DNA of 64,000 nucleotides from an uncultured Saprospiraceae bacterium (lineage in GTDB: Bacteria; Bacteroidota; Bacteroidia; Chitinophagales; Saprospiraceae). The notes under the pieces are model-generated. The model searched no databases and was not told where the DNA came from. It saw nothing but the letters and a program-made list of their open reading frames with translations. Below are positions 55,886 to 64,000 of the stretch, piece after piece. The stretch lies in contig CALIAU010000025.1 of assembly GCA_938045585.1 (NCBI GenBank), forward strand, positions 39,341 to 103,340. Direction: 5' to 3'. The stretch's first letter is position 1; each line of letters opens with the position of its first letter. A program made the translations under genes and the position numbers.

Positions 55886-58474
55886 ATGAAACAATTCCTT
55901 CTTATCACTCTATTCCTATACCCCATATGCATATGTTCACAGATTCCAAATGACAATTGTGACGACGCAGAAACCCTTCCGGAATGGGACGCTATGAATA
56001 TAACTTCTGCAACTATGGATGGAGAAAATGCCACTATAAGCGGTGTCAGTCCCAGTTGCCAAACGAACCCAGCAGATGGCTGGTATAGCTTTACTATGCC
56101 GTTTAACGGGAATGTTCTTGTAGATGGAACGCCCAATTGTGAAATGGCCATCTATCTATCAGATCTGGAAATCTGCTATGACCTTAATTTATTCTGTGAT
56201 GACTTAAATGATAAACATGCATTTAACCTCGTGTCTGGACAAGAATATAAAGTGCAGGTATGGAGAGCAATTGGTACTCCTTCTCCTATTGATTTTAGCT
56301 TATTAGCAACGCCCCTCATAACAAATGATAATTGTGAATTAGCAGAAGCGCTACCTGCCTGGGACGCGGATGATTCTACCTTTGCTAGCTTTAATACTAA
56401 TGGAGCAACCTCCTCTGGCCTTAACCCTAGTTGTGGGGGACTTTCTAGAGATGGATGGTTTAGCTTCACCATGCCATATGATGGAAACCTCTTTATAAAT
56501 GGTACACCTAATTGTAGAATGGCCATCTATACTGAAGATGCGGGAGAATGCATTGGAGCAGAAGTATACTGCGATGATTTGAATTCCAAGCATGCATTTA
56601 ACTTAGTCGGTGGAGAAAATTATCTAGTGCAAGCATACCGCGTACTAGGAACAGATGGTGTACTCAGTTTTTCCTTGCAGACAACACCAATAATTATAAA
56701 TGATGAATGTCTATCTGCGGAAGCCATGCCTGATTGGGATTCTAATAATGAGTCATCAATAAGTTATAATTCCAATGGAGCAACGCCTAGCCCTGACCCA
56801 AACCCATCCTGTGAAATAAATTCTATAAGAGACGCTTGGTATACGTTCACCATGCCATTTAATGGACAATTATTCTTGACTGGAGATGCTAACGTCGAAA
56901 TTGTAATTTATCCAGCATCAGCAGTGGATTGCTATGATGCAAGTACCGAAATATATTGTGGAACTGTAGCAACACTTCATGCATTTGATCTCCTTGAGGA
57001 CCAAGACTATATACTTAGATCATATAGAGCACTAGGTACAGATGGCCAAGCAAGCTTGACTCTGGAAGCAGTACCAGTTATCCCAAATGATGAATGCAAT
57101 ACAGCAACAGAAATGGTCTTTGCACCTGATTTTACCTCGGTAAACACCTTTGACACAAATGGTGCTAGCCCAAGCCCAGACCCAGATCCTACTTGTGAAA
57201 CCAATCCTAGAGACGGTTGGTATATCTTCGAATCTCCAATTAATGGCTTCTATGAAGTAACTGGATCTACAAATGTAGAATATGCTATCTATGATATCTG
57301 CGGAGGTACAGAAATAGATTGTGGTGTTTTTGGTTTAAGTTTTCCAGTTGTTCAAGGAGAATCCTATGTAATTAGAGCCTATAGAAGGCTAGGAACGGAT
57401 GGTCCTATGAATGTAAATCTCATCCCAACAATAGTCCCAGTCGCTGCAGGAATTATGGGTGATTGTGAAGCAATTCCATCCGTAGTTATAAATGAATCTA
57501 ATAATAATAAATGGGTAAATATTGTGGATGCTGCTGGCAGTGTAGTCGCATCCGTGAAGGCAAATGGTCAGGATCTAGGTGTGCTTACTTGTAACTTGGA
57601 AATTGATGCGGACGACGTACGGTTATTTTCTAGTGATGACGTACCATACTTAAGAAGGGAGGTAGAAATTTCACCTGAGATTGCACCAACAGCTCCAGTA
57701 GATGTAAGAATATATATGCTTGGAGATGAATTACTGGATCTTATCTTAGTTGACGATAATGTCAGTGAAGTTTCAGATTTAAAACTAAACAAAGCTGAAG
57801 TAGCTGGTTGTTCTGGAGGACTACCTCTTGAATATATTACTTTAGGTTTAGATAAAAGTGGAAACTATGACACAGAAGACTATTTTATTGAGGCACAAGT
57901 TGAATCGTTTTCCACTTTCTACCCAGGAAATATAGTAATCATACTTCCAGTAGAATTATCCTCTTTTACAGGATCCGCACAATTCAACCATAACCTTATT
58001 GAATGGGAGACAGCTGCAGAAATAAATACAGACAGATTTGTGATTGAAAGATCTCAGAAGGGGACTTCTTGGGAAGAAATAGGAGAGCGGGCTGCTAGTG
58101 GAAACACAACAACTAAAAGGAACTATAGTTTTGTAGATACAAATATGCCTGCATTTGCTTACTATCGCTTAGTCATACTTGATCGGGATGGCAGTATGGA
58201 ATATTCAGCTGTAATTAATATTATCAATAATAAGGCTGATAAATTACAGTATTACCCTAATCCGGTGCATGATCTTTTCTATATAAGATCACATCAAAAC
58301 ATTCAAATGAATAAATTCGAAATCTATAATCTATCAGGGCAACTACTCAAAACAGAAATATCTTCAGTGTCAGGAATAATAGAGGTCGATGTACAAGATT
58401 TAGACCAAGGAGTATATCTCATAAAAGTGTATACTGAAGATGGAATAGAATCTCAGATGCTTCACAAAATCTAA
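55886..58474 (+). CDS. Secreted protein with four tandem PPC-like repeats and T9SS type A sorting domain
   Basis: An 862-residue exported protein (signal peptide 1-18, ending CICSQ). Four repeats of about 125 residues begin at residues 22, 147, 272 and 401. Each opens ND(N/E)C and carries the blocks DGWYSFTMPFNG, CEMAIY, HAFNL and RAIGT or RALGTDG, resembling bacterial PPC-type beta sandwiches. A further beta domain covers about 520-690, then the VELSSFTG/IEWETAAEIN linker domain, and finally a type A sorting signal (YYPNPVHDLFYI to SQMLHKI). It is probably a surface protein; no catalytic motif was found. Confidence 0.87.
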   Translation: MKQFLLITLFLYPICICSQIPNDNCDDAETLPEWDAMNITSATMDGENATISGVSPSCQTNPADGWYSFTMPFNGNVLVDGTPNCEMAIYLSDLEICYDLNLFCDDLNDKHAFNLVSGQEYKVQVWRAIGTPSPIDFSLLATPLITNDNCELAEALPAWDADDSTFASFNTNGATSSGLNPSCGGLSRDGWFSFTMPYDGNLFINGTPNCRMAIYTEDAGECIGAEVYCDDLNSKHAFNLVGGENYLVQAYRVLGTDGVLSFSLQTTPIIINDECLSAEAMPDWDSNNESSISYNSNGATPSPDPNPSCEINSIRDAWYTFTMPFNGQLFLTGDANVEIVIYPASAVDCYDASTEIYCGTVATLHAFDLLEDQDYILRSYRALGTDGQASLTLEAVPVIPNDECNTATEMVFAPDFTSVNTFDTNGASPSPDPDPTCETNPRDGWYIFESPINGFYEVTGSTNVEYAIYDICGGTEIDCGVFGLSFPVVQGESYVIRAYRRLGTDGPMNVNLIPTIVPVAAGIMGDCEAIPSVVINESNNNKWVNIVDAAGSVVASVKANGQDLGVLTCNLEIDADDVRLFSSDDVPYLRREVEISPEIAPTAPVDVRIYMLGDELLDLILVDDNVSEVSDLKLNKAEVAGCSGGLPLEYITLGLDKSGNYDTEDYFIEAQVESFSTFYPGNIVIILPVELSSFTGSAQFNHNLIEWETAAEINTDRFVIERSQKGTSWEEIGERAASGNTTTKRNYSFVDTNMPAFAYYRLVILDRDGSMEYSAVINIINNKADKLQYYPNPVHDLFYIRSHQNIQMNKFEIYNLSGQLLKTEISSVSGIIEVDVQDLDQGVYLIKVYTEDGIESQMLHKI
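55949..57436 (+). repeat. Four tandem coding repeats of about 375 bp
   Basis: Units start at 55949, 56324, 56699 and 57086, each at an Asn-Asp codon pair (375, 375, 387 and about 350 bases). Units 3 and 4 share a SPDP(N/D)P(S/T)C insertion absent in units 1 and 2. Confidence 0.85.
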
Positions 58475-58719
58475 GGATAAGAACTAACATAACATTGTAA
58501 AGTTCTTGTCAGTTATTTACAGTTATACTTGGCGTTCCTGGTCAAGAATACATAGGCAGATGCATATATTTCTGTAAAATGGCTTACTATTTGAACTAAA
58601 AGAATAGGGGGAAACCCCGAAAAATGTATAAAAGTTCATTTTTCTTTAAATAATACGCATCCTTTTAGGATGTTTCAACGTCTTATAAGTGTATTAATAA
58701 TAATCCTAGTTTAAAGAAC
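58475..58719 (+). other. Non-coding region with a short hairpin
   Basis: No reading frame of note. GGGG AAA CCCC (58608-58618) can form a small hairpin and ATCCTTTTAGGAT (58662-58674) is another, both without T-runs typical of terminators. The region leads to a 35-codon reading frame. Confidence 0.35.
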
Positions 58720-58827
58720 ATGAATATAATGAGAAAAATCTCATCTTTCATCAAAGCGTTATTTACCAAGCCTGGAAGAAAATTGGTAATGCAAGAAGAT
58801 GATTATGAGTCATGGTTAGGTATCTAA
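58720..58827 (+). CDS. Possible small protein of 35 residues
   Basis: A short frame from ATG at 58720 (or 58729) to TAA at 58825. The product begins MNIMRKISSFIKALFTK, is basic in the first half and acidic at the end (QEDDYESWLGI). The first half could form an amphipathic helix. There is no strong ribosome binding site (AAAGAAC precedes the ATG), and no family is recognised. It may be a chance frame. Confidence 0.35.
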   Translation: MNIMRKISSFIKALFTKPGRKLVMQEDDYESWLGI

Positions 58828-58867
58828 AACCTAATCGTGCAGATAATGAAATTTATAAGATTGGAAC

Positions 58868-59215
<348 letters not shown>

Positions 59216-59431
59216 CTAATAGCTATTTTTTCTTGTTGAACTTAGAACACAAAACTAACTAAATAAGTTCTTTTGGAATAGAGATGTTATTACTAAGAAA
59301 CGAAAAGGCTCTTTGAATATGATTACAAACCCCCAAAACAGCGTTAAACATCAAAATAGCTTGTTATGGTAAGATTATTTTTGAATAGCTTTAATCCAAT
59401 TAATACAAATTTAGATTTTAAAGAATTTTAT

Positions 59432-61270
59432 ATGAAACTCTTCCAACGAAGCATTCTTCTAATTCCAATTATTTTAATTTTTAATATAGTAATAGCAGAA
59501 GCGCAAATAGAACGTCCAATAGGTATAAACCTAGCAGGCATTGTTGACTGGAGTCCTGAATTTGTTTTTGTTGATATAATGAAACAAAGCCGAAATTGGA
59601 TTGCACATGATAATATTCCGGATGCTGAATGGGATAGTGGGGTTAACATTCCTTTAGCTGACAACGGATACCCCTTACAATTACCATATGATAATGGCGT
59701 AGATCCTCCACAGATAGTGCGGACTGTTATGCTTACAGAGTTAACTGATGTTTTTCCAAGTGGAGAATATCGTTTGATATCAGAAGGACAAGGAAGGCTA
59801 CAATTGTGGGGTGCTGCGTCAGTTACCTTGGAAAGTCCTATAGATACCCTAATATATCTGGATAATAGCTCTGAAATTTTAGCAATGGAATTATTAGAAA
59901 GCAATGTTAATGATCCAATACATAATATACGTCTAGTTATGCCAGGTTTTCATAACACCTTCGAGACAAATCCTTTTCATCCTGACTTATTAGATTTTCT
60001 TGAAGACTTCCAACTCATCCGTTTTATGGATTGGATGAAAACGAATGGCTCCGAGCTATCACACTGGTCAGATCGTAATTCAATCTCTAACTATACTCAG
60101 ACTCTAGACCAAGGTGTTGCATACGAATATTTGATACAACTTTGTAATCTTCTAAAAAAAGATCTTTGGATTAATGTGCCTCATAAGGCAACAGATAATT
60201 TTATAAGCCAATTTGCGCAATTACTAAGGGACCAGGTAGACCCTTCCTTAAAGATTTACATAGAATATAGTAATGAGGTATGGAATGAAATATTCTCGCA
60301 AAATCAATATGCTGCTCAAGCAGCAGACAGTTTAGGATATACAGGAGATCCATGGGATTTGTCATGGCAATATACTGCTAGAAGATCTGCTGATATGTTT
60401 TACCTTTTCGAAAAAGAATTTAATAACCAGGATCGCTTAGTGAAAGTCATTCCAGGCTTTTCAGCAAATCCCTGGGTAAACAACTTTATTCTGGAACGAT
60501 TTAATAATCCTGCTTATAATCTAAATGGAGTAACTGCAGATGTATTGGCAATCGCCCCTTATTTTGGGTCTATTGCAAATTCTATTGGAGAAGCAGGCTT
60601 AGAAAATTCGATCTCTATTAATGCGATTTTAGATTCTATGGAAAACTCATTGCCTGAAACCTATATGTATATGCTTGAAAATAAAGAATTAGCAGATGAT
60701 TACAATTTGGAGTTACATGCATATGAAGGTGGACAACATTTAGTCGCAGAATATCCTTATTGTGATAATGAAAGTTTTGTAGAAAAGCTTCTCGATGCAA
60801 ACAGAGATCCACGCATGGAGGATATGTATTGTAGATACTTTGAGCAATGGTATGAAACTATTGGTGCTGGGCTTTTTGCTCATTTTTCTTCACATGGAGG
60901 CTACAGTAAATTTGGCGCATGGGGAGTAAAAGAAACATTCGATGATGTAAATGCACCTAAATATCTAGCCCTGCAGAATTGCGTTTTTAATGCCAATATA
61001 ATGACAAGTACAGTGCAGCTAAATACTGTAGAGTATGAGATTAGACTATTTCCAAGCAGAGTATTAGACAAATTTATAATTGAAGGAGCTCCACCAATGT
61101 CACAAATCAACATTTTTGATGTAAAGGGCACCTTGCACAAAAATATGCAAGTAGAAAGTTTCACACAAGTAACAACGGAAGAACTAATTCCTGGAATGTA
61201 TTTTGTCCATGTAATAGATGAAAAAAGTAATTTAATTACTGTTCTAAAGTTTATTAAAGTTCCAAGCTAA
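59432..61270 (+). CDS. Secreted clan GH-A-like protein with T9SS type A sorting domain
   Basis: A 612-residue exported protein; I start at 59432, which gives a clean signal peptide (IVIAEAQ) instead of the upstream ATG at 59366. The main region (about 22-520) has a TIM-barrel-like pattern. IYIEYSNEVWNE contains the NE pair typical of the acid/base in clan GH-A (Glu282), and HAYEGGQHL offers a possible nucleophile Glu432, 150 residues later. The opening GINLAGIVDWSPEF and MPGFHNTFETNPFH resemble proteins labelled cellulose-binding in the phylum. The C-terminus (LFPSRVLDKFIIEG to VLKFIKVPS) is a type A sorting domain. The substrate is unknown. Confidence 0.8.
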   Translation: MKLFQRSILLIPIILIFNIVIAEAQIERPIGINLAGIVDWSPEFVFVDIMKQSRNWIAHDNIPDAEWDSGVNIPLADNGYPLQLPYDNGVDPPQIVRTVMLTELTDVFPSGEYRLISEGQGRLQLWGAASVTLESPIDTLIYLDNSSEILAMELLESNVNDPIHNIRLVMPGFHNTFETNPFHPDLLDFLEDFQLIRFMDWMKTNGSELSHWSDRNSISNYTQTLDQGVAYEYLIQLCNLLKKDLWINVPHKATDNFISQFAQLLRDQVDPSLKIYIEYSNEVWNEIFSQNQYAAQAADSLGYTGDPWDLSWQYTARRSADMFYLFEKEFNNQDRLVKVIPGFSANPWVNNFILERFNNPAYNLNGVTADVLAIAPYFGSIANSIGEAGLENSISINAILDSMENSLPETYMYMLENKELADDYNLELHAYEGGQHLVAEYPYCDNESFVEKLLDANRDPRMEDMYCRYFEQWYETIGAGLFAHFSSHGGYSKFGAWGVKETFDDVNAPKYLALQNCVFNANIMTSTVQLNTVEYEIRLFPSRVLDKFIIEGAPPMSQINIFDVKGTLHKNMQVESFTQVTTEELIPGMYFVHVIDEKSNLITVLKFIKVPS

Positions 61271-61306
61271 TTGTTTATGTTTCACAACATAAATTAATTT
61301 CTCTAG

Positions 61307-61984
61307 CTATCGATTACGTGTCATTACGTTATGCACAAGAGAAAGCGTTAGGTAAACTAATGTACTAAGCGGTAAGGCTAATTCTGGATTAGTAAACAGG
61401 AGGATTAGAAAAACCAAAAAACAAGACGCTGGGAATAACTTGTCTATTAACATACCTGAATTCACTGACTTCAAGGAAAACATATTCATATTACTATTCA
61501 TCAAACCACTAAGTACAATAGGAGTAGCTGCATAAAAAGCTGGATCCTTTGATAGATCATAAATGAAATTATCACCGTAATAAACAGCAAGTAAAACACC
61601 TATTAGGAAGAATGCTGCCGTCGGTGTAGGCATGCCTTTAAAGTATTTAGAAGCAGGTAGTAAATTAAACTTAGCTAGTCGGAATGCTGCTGCAACAACA
61701 AAAATAGATGCTGGCACATATTTCCACATGTTATCAAAGGGTGATATCAAAATATATAAATATGCTGGAGCAACCCCGAAACTTACCAAATCTGATAAAG
61801 AATCTAGCTCTTTGCCAATTTCTGATGATACATTGAGCATCCTTGCCACCAAACCATCAAAAGCATCAAAAAACAAAGAACAGAGAATGAAAATGGAGCC
61901 AATACGTATATCGTCGCATAAAATCGCGAAGAATCCGCAAAGAAGATTAAAAGAAGTAAATATAGATGGAACTAATTTTTTCAC
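61307..61984 (-). CDS. pssA: CDP-diacylglycerol--serine O-phosphatidyltransferase
   Basis: A 225-residue inner-membrane protein of the CDP-alcohol phosphatidyltransferase superfamily. The signature DGx2ARx8Gx3Dx3D is complete: Asp43, Gly44, Ala47, Arg48, Gly57, Asp61 and Asp65. About six hydrophobic segments are present. The N-terminus LVPSIFTSFNLLCGFFAI is typical of the PssA branch rather than PgsA, so it probably makes phosphatidylserine, the precursor of phosphatidylethanolamine. A phosphatidylserine decarboxylase gene is not in the window. Confidence 0.93.
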   Translation of the reverse strand: MKKLVPSIFTSFNLLCGFFAILCDDIRIGSIFILCSLFFDAFDGLVARMLNVSSEIGKELDSLSDLVSFGVAPAYLYILISPFDNMWKYVPASIFVVAAAFRLAKFNLLPASKYFKGMPTPTAAFFLIGVLLAVYYGDNFIYDLSKDPAFYAATPIVLSGLMNSNMNMFSLKSVNSGMLIDKLFPASCFLVFLILLFTNPELALPLSTLVYLTLSLVHNVMTRNR

Positions 61985-62116
61985 TTTGGTTTTAAATATA
62001 TATTGGCTTAATCTTCCTAAATAACGAGAATTTGTCTCATTTCTTATTCAAAGTAACATAATCAGGACGTACTTTTAGGTCATAATCGCGATAAATCTTT
62101 AATAAAAAAAATTAAC

Positions 62117-63721
62117 ATGTTAAGAATTCTGGTTTTATTCATAACAACCTCCCTTTTAATGTCTTGTAGCAGAAATCCAGTAACAGGTAAGCGTGAGCTG
62201 TCCCTGATGACGGAAGGACAAGAAATTTCTATGGGGCAATCTTCTGACCCTAGCATAGTAGCACAATTTGGATTATACCAAGACACTAAAATTCAAAATT
62301 TTATTCAAGAAAAAGGTAAACAAATGGCTGCGATTTCACATCGTCCAGACCTACCATATACCTTTAAAGTATTGGATTCACCAGTGGTGAATGCCTTTGC
62401 TCTACCGGGAGGTCCAGTCTATTTTACCAGAGGAATTCTCGCACACTTTAACAATGAAGCTCAGTTTGCAGGAGTGCTGGGGCATGAAATTGGCCACGTG
62501 ACAGCAAGACATTCAGCAAAGCAATATAGCAAGGGAATGTTAGCTCAGGTAGGCTTAATGGCAGGTATGATTTTCTCAGAAACATTTAGAACAATGGGAG
62601 ATGCCGCAGGGCAAGCGATGGGCTTATTACTACTGAAAAATGGTAGAGATGCCGAAAGCGAATCTGATATGCTAGGCGTAACATACTCCAGTAAAATTGG
62701 ATATGATTCACATGAAATGGCTGGGTTCTTTCAAACACTTTCCAGATTACAAGAGCAATCAGGTCAATCCATTCCTACCTTCCTCTCTACGCACCCAAAT
62801 CCAGCAGATAGATTTAACAAGGTACACGAGATGTCAGATGTGCAACAGCAGGTATCTAACCTACCAGAATACAAAATAAACAGAAATGAATACCTCCGTA
62901 TGATTGACGGATTAGTATATGGTGAAGATCCTAGACAAGGATACACAGAAAATTATGTGTTCTATCATCCAGAATTAAAATTCTCATTCAATTATCCTAG
63001 CAACTGGAGATTGATAAATTCTCCGCAGGCCGTCATGATAGGAGATAAGGATGGAAAAGCTATGATCCAATTTACATTGGGACAGGGGAATTCACTCGAC
63101 CAAGTTGCACAAACAGAAGTTCAGAACGCTCAATTACAGGTAGTAGAGTCTCAGCGAACGAATGTAAATGGCTTTGAGGCTATAGCAATGATCTCAGATC
63201 AAACTACGCAGGGTCAGCAAGGACAACAAGGCCAAACAATAAGAATATTGAGTTACTTTATACAACAAGGAAATTTTATATACAAATTCCATGGCATGTC
63301 ATTAAAGGCAGACTTTAATAGATTTTATAATTCATTTGAGTCCACGTTTAGAAGCTTCTCTCCATTGAATGATCCTTCAAAATTAAATGTGTATCCTGAA
63401 AAACTTGATATATATACTGTAAGCACAAATCAAACTCTGCGCGATGCACTTCTAGCAGGAAAGATTCACAGTTCAAGACTAGACGAATTCAGTATTCTAA
63501 ATGGTATGAAGCTAACAGAAACTGTGCAAGCCGGAACGCTTATAAAAGTGATTGAAGGTGGGGCAATGGCAAAAGGAACTGTAAGTGCAACTAGAAGCAA
63601 TGACTCAAGTTCAAATGCAAACAATGTAAATGGAACGAAGACTACTAATACCAAAACACCCAAAACTACGCCAACAACCAAACCAGCAAAACGTGCAAAG
63701 CGCGTTGGAGGAGGTAATTAA
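62117..63721 (+). CDS. M48 family metalloprotease lipoprotein (BepA-like) with C-terminal LysM-like region
   Basis: A 534-residue lipoprotein (LLMSCSRNPVTGKREL, Cys16). The SRNPVTG start and the peptidase domain match BepA/LoiP-like M48 proteases of the envelope. Zinc ligands are His123 and His127 (HEIGH), with Glu180 in the ESESD motif. After the peptidase (to about 260) there is a beta-rich PsbP/MOG-type region (about 280-415, FYHPELKFSFNYPSNW), then a LysM-like segment (about 430-480, YTVSTNQTLRDALLAG). The protein ends in a basic Thr/Lys-rich tail. The likely role is quality control of outer-membrane proteins. Confidence 0.92.
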   Translation: MLRILVLFITTSLLMSCSRNPVTGKRELSLMTEGQEISMGQSSDPSIVAQFGLYQDTKIQNFIQEKGKQMAAISHRPDLPYTFKVLDSPVVNAFALPGGPVYFTRGILAHFNNEAQFAGVLGHEIGHVTARHSAKQYSKGMLAQVGLMAGMIFSETFRTMGDAAGQAMGLLLLKNGRDAESESDMLGVTYSSKIGYDSHEMAGFFQTLSRLQEQSGQSIPTFLSTHPNPADRFNKVHEMSDVQQQVSNLPEYKINRNEYLRMIDGLVYGEDPRQGYTENYVFYHPELKFSFNYPSNWRLINSPQAVMIGDKDGKAMIQFTLGQGNSLDQVAQTEVQNAQLQVVESQRTNVNGFEAIAMISDQTTQGQQGQQGQTIRILSYFIQQGNFIYKFHGMSLKADFNRFYNSFESTFRSFSPLNDPSKLNVYPEKLDIYTVSTNQTLRDALLAGKIHSSRLDEFSILNGMKLTETVQAGTLIKVIEGGAMAKGTVSATRSNDSSSNANNVNGTKTTNTKTPKTTPTTKPAKRAKRVGGGN

Positions 63722-63740
63722 TATGTAGTAATCTAAAAAT

Positions 63741-63773
63741 AAAAAGGGTGGGATATTTATCGCGCCCTTTTTT
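63741..63773 (+). terminator. Intrinsic terminator of the M48 protease gene
   Basis: An AAAAGGGTG/CGCCCTTTT stem with a GU pair and a loop of about 11 bases runs into a T-run, 20 bases after the stop codon. Confidence 0.8.
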
Positions 63774-63843
63774 GTTTACCTCTTGTTCATAGATTTCAAC
63801 TATCAATGTTTATAGTTGGCAACCGCACATTCTATATAAAACC

Positions 63844-63875
63844 AAAAAAGCCCTGCAATCGCAGAGCCTTTTTTT
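63844..63875 (-). terminator. Terminator downstream of the tRNA-Leu-like sequence
   Basis: A stem AGGCTCTGC/GCAGGGCTT with a 4-base loop GATT runs into TTTTTT on the minus strand, just after the acceptor-like end. Its A/T tails also make it possible in the other direction, but the M48 gene already has its own terminator. Confidence 0.75.
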
Positions 63876-63877
63876 AG

Positions 63878-64000
63878 TACCCGAGGCCGGGGTCGAAACT
63901 TGCCTGAGGCAGTCAGGCCGGCACGTCCTCAACGGACACAGGACCTGCCTGCGTGCGCAAGCAGGCAGGTTTTAAGTCTATTTTAATAATCAAAGTAGAG
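63878..64000 (-). pseudogene. tRNA-Leu(UAA)-derived sequence interrupted by palindromic insertions, cut by the window edge
   Basis: Read on the minus strand, the pieces of a tRNA-Leu appear in order: an anticodon loop CTTAAAA (anticodon UAA), TCCTG, the long variable arm GTGTCC GTTGA GGAC, T-stem GCCGG, T-loop TTCGACC, T-stem CCGGC, acceptor CTCGGGT and discriminator A; CCA is not encoded. Two inserts break it: 26 bases (63944-63969) exactly at the loop/stem border after the anticodon loop, and 20 bases (63898-63917) between T-stem and T-loop. The 5' strand of the anticodon stem (ATAGA) does not pair well with TCCTG, and a normal D arm is not seen before the window ends. Probably an inactive, insertion-scarred tRNA gene, or a spliced one if an unknown mechanism exists. 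Confidence 0.6.
63944..63969. repeat. REP-like palindrome inside the tRNA-Leu-derived sequence
   Basis: Perfect 9-bp arms CCTGCCTGC and GCAGGCAGG around the loop GTGCGCAA. A shorter copy with 5-bp arms and the same loop lies at 37093-37110. The two share 19 consecutive bases across the loop and right arm, so they are copies of one element. Confidence 0.85.

Noticed and set aside
61632..62024. A 130-codon plus-strand frame across pssA
   Set aside because: Antisense to a gene with a complete CDP-alcohol phosphatidyltransferase signature.

Overview
The window is AT-rich chromosomal DNA of a member of the Bacteroidota, most likely a gliding or surface-adhesive lineage related to Saprospiria (the phylum is firm, the class is inference). 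Phylum evidence: a short primary sigma factor with the N-terminus typical of the phylum, a fused SecDF, a GWxTD protein, an HU-CCDC81/SPOR protein, START-like and DUF547 proteins, large secreted proteins ending in type IX secretion (T9SS) type A or type B sorting domains, TonB-dependent receptors with carboxypeptidase-like N-terminal domains, and -7 boxes of the form TAnnTTTG. No phage, IS element, plasmid function or CRISPR array was seen.

Layout. 0.2-7.8 kb: arsC-like and miaA (convergent), a membrane acyltransferase overlapping an isoaspartyl peptidase, then a YfhO-like membrane protein and a polysaccharide flippase. 8-14.5 kb: two large modular secreted proteins sharing a CUB-like module. 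14.5-24.4 kb: housekeeping genes (methyltransferase, START-like, rpoD, S41 protease, tsaC, rplS, M1 peptidase, SDR) plus a PKD-type T9SS substrate. 24.5-33.6 kb: an envelope cluster (lipoprotein, GWxTD protein, two TonB receptors flanking a TerB-like protein, a DUF547 lipoprotein with a Glu-Pro repeat linker, a class IV aminotransferase). 33.8-37 kb: a secreted protein with a DM13-like domain and seven Cys-containing repeats. 37-49 kb: a Kbp-like BON-LysM protein, secDF, a large membrane protein, a propeller sensor kinase and a PorE-like OmpA lipoprotein. 49-52.5 kb: the apparent operon hemL - histidine kinase - response regulator - exported RidA-like lipoprotein. 52.7-55.6 kb: an HU/histone-H1-like/transmembrane/SPOR protein and a nucleotidyltransferase. 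55.9-64 kb: a four-repeat T9SS substrate, an Allochromatium-type ferredoxin, a secreted clan GH-A-like protein, pssA, an M48 lipoprotein protease, and at the right edge a tRNA-Leu(UAA)-derived sequence interrupted by small palindromes.

The dominant theme is the cell envelope and surface: six secreted proteins, several proteases and lipoproteins, TonB receptors, and peptidoglycan-binding proteins (LysM, SPOR, OmpA). The most unusual items are the protein that seems to join a DNA-binding cytoplasmic half to a peptidoglycan-binding periplasmic half, the palindrome-interrupted tRNA-Leu and its sister element at 37.1 kb, the DM13 plus seven-repeat protein, and the exported RidA in a two-component operon. 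Assignments rest on motif recognition by eye; no alignment or database search was run.
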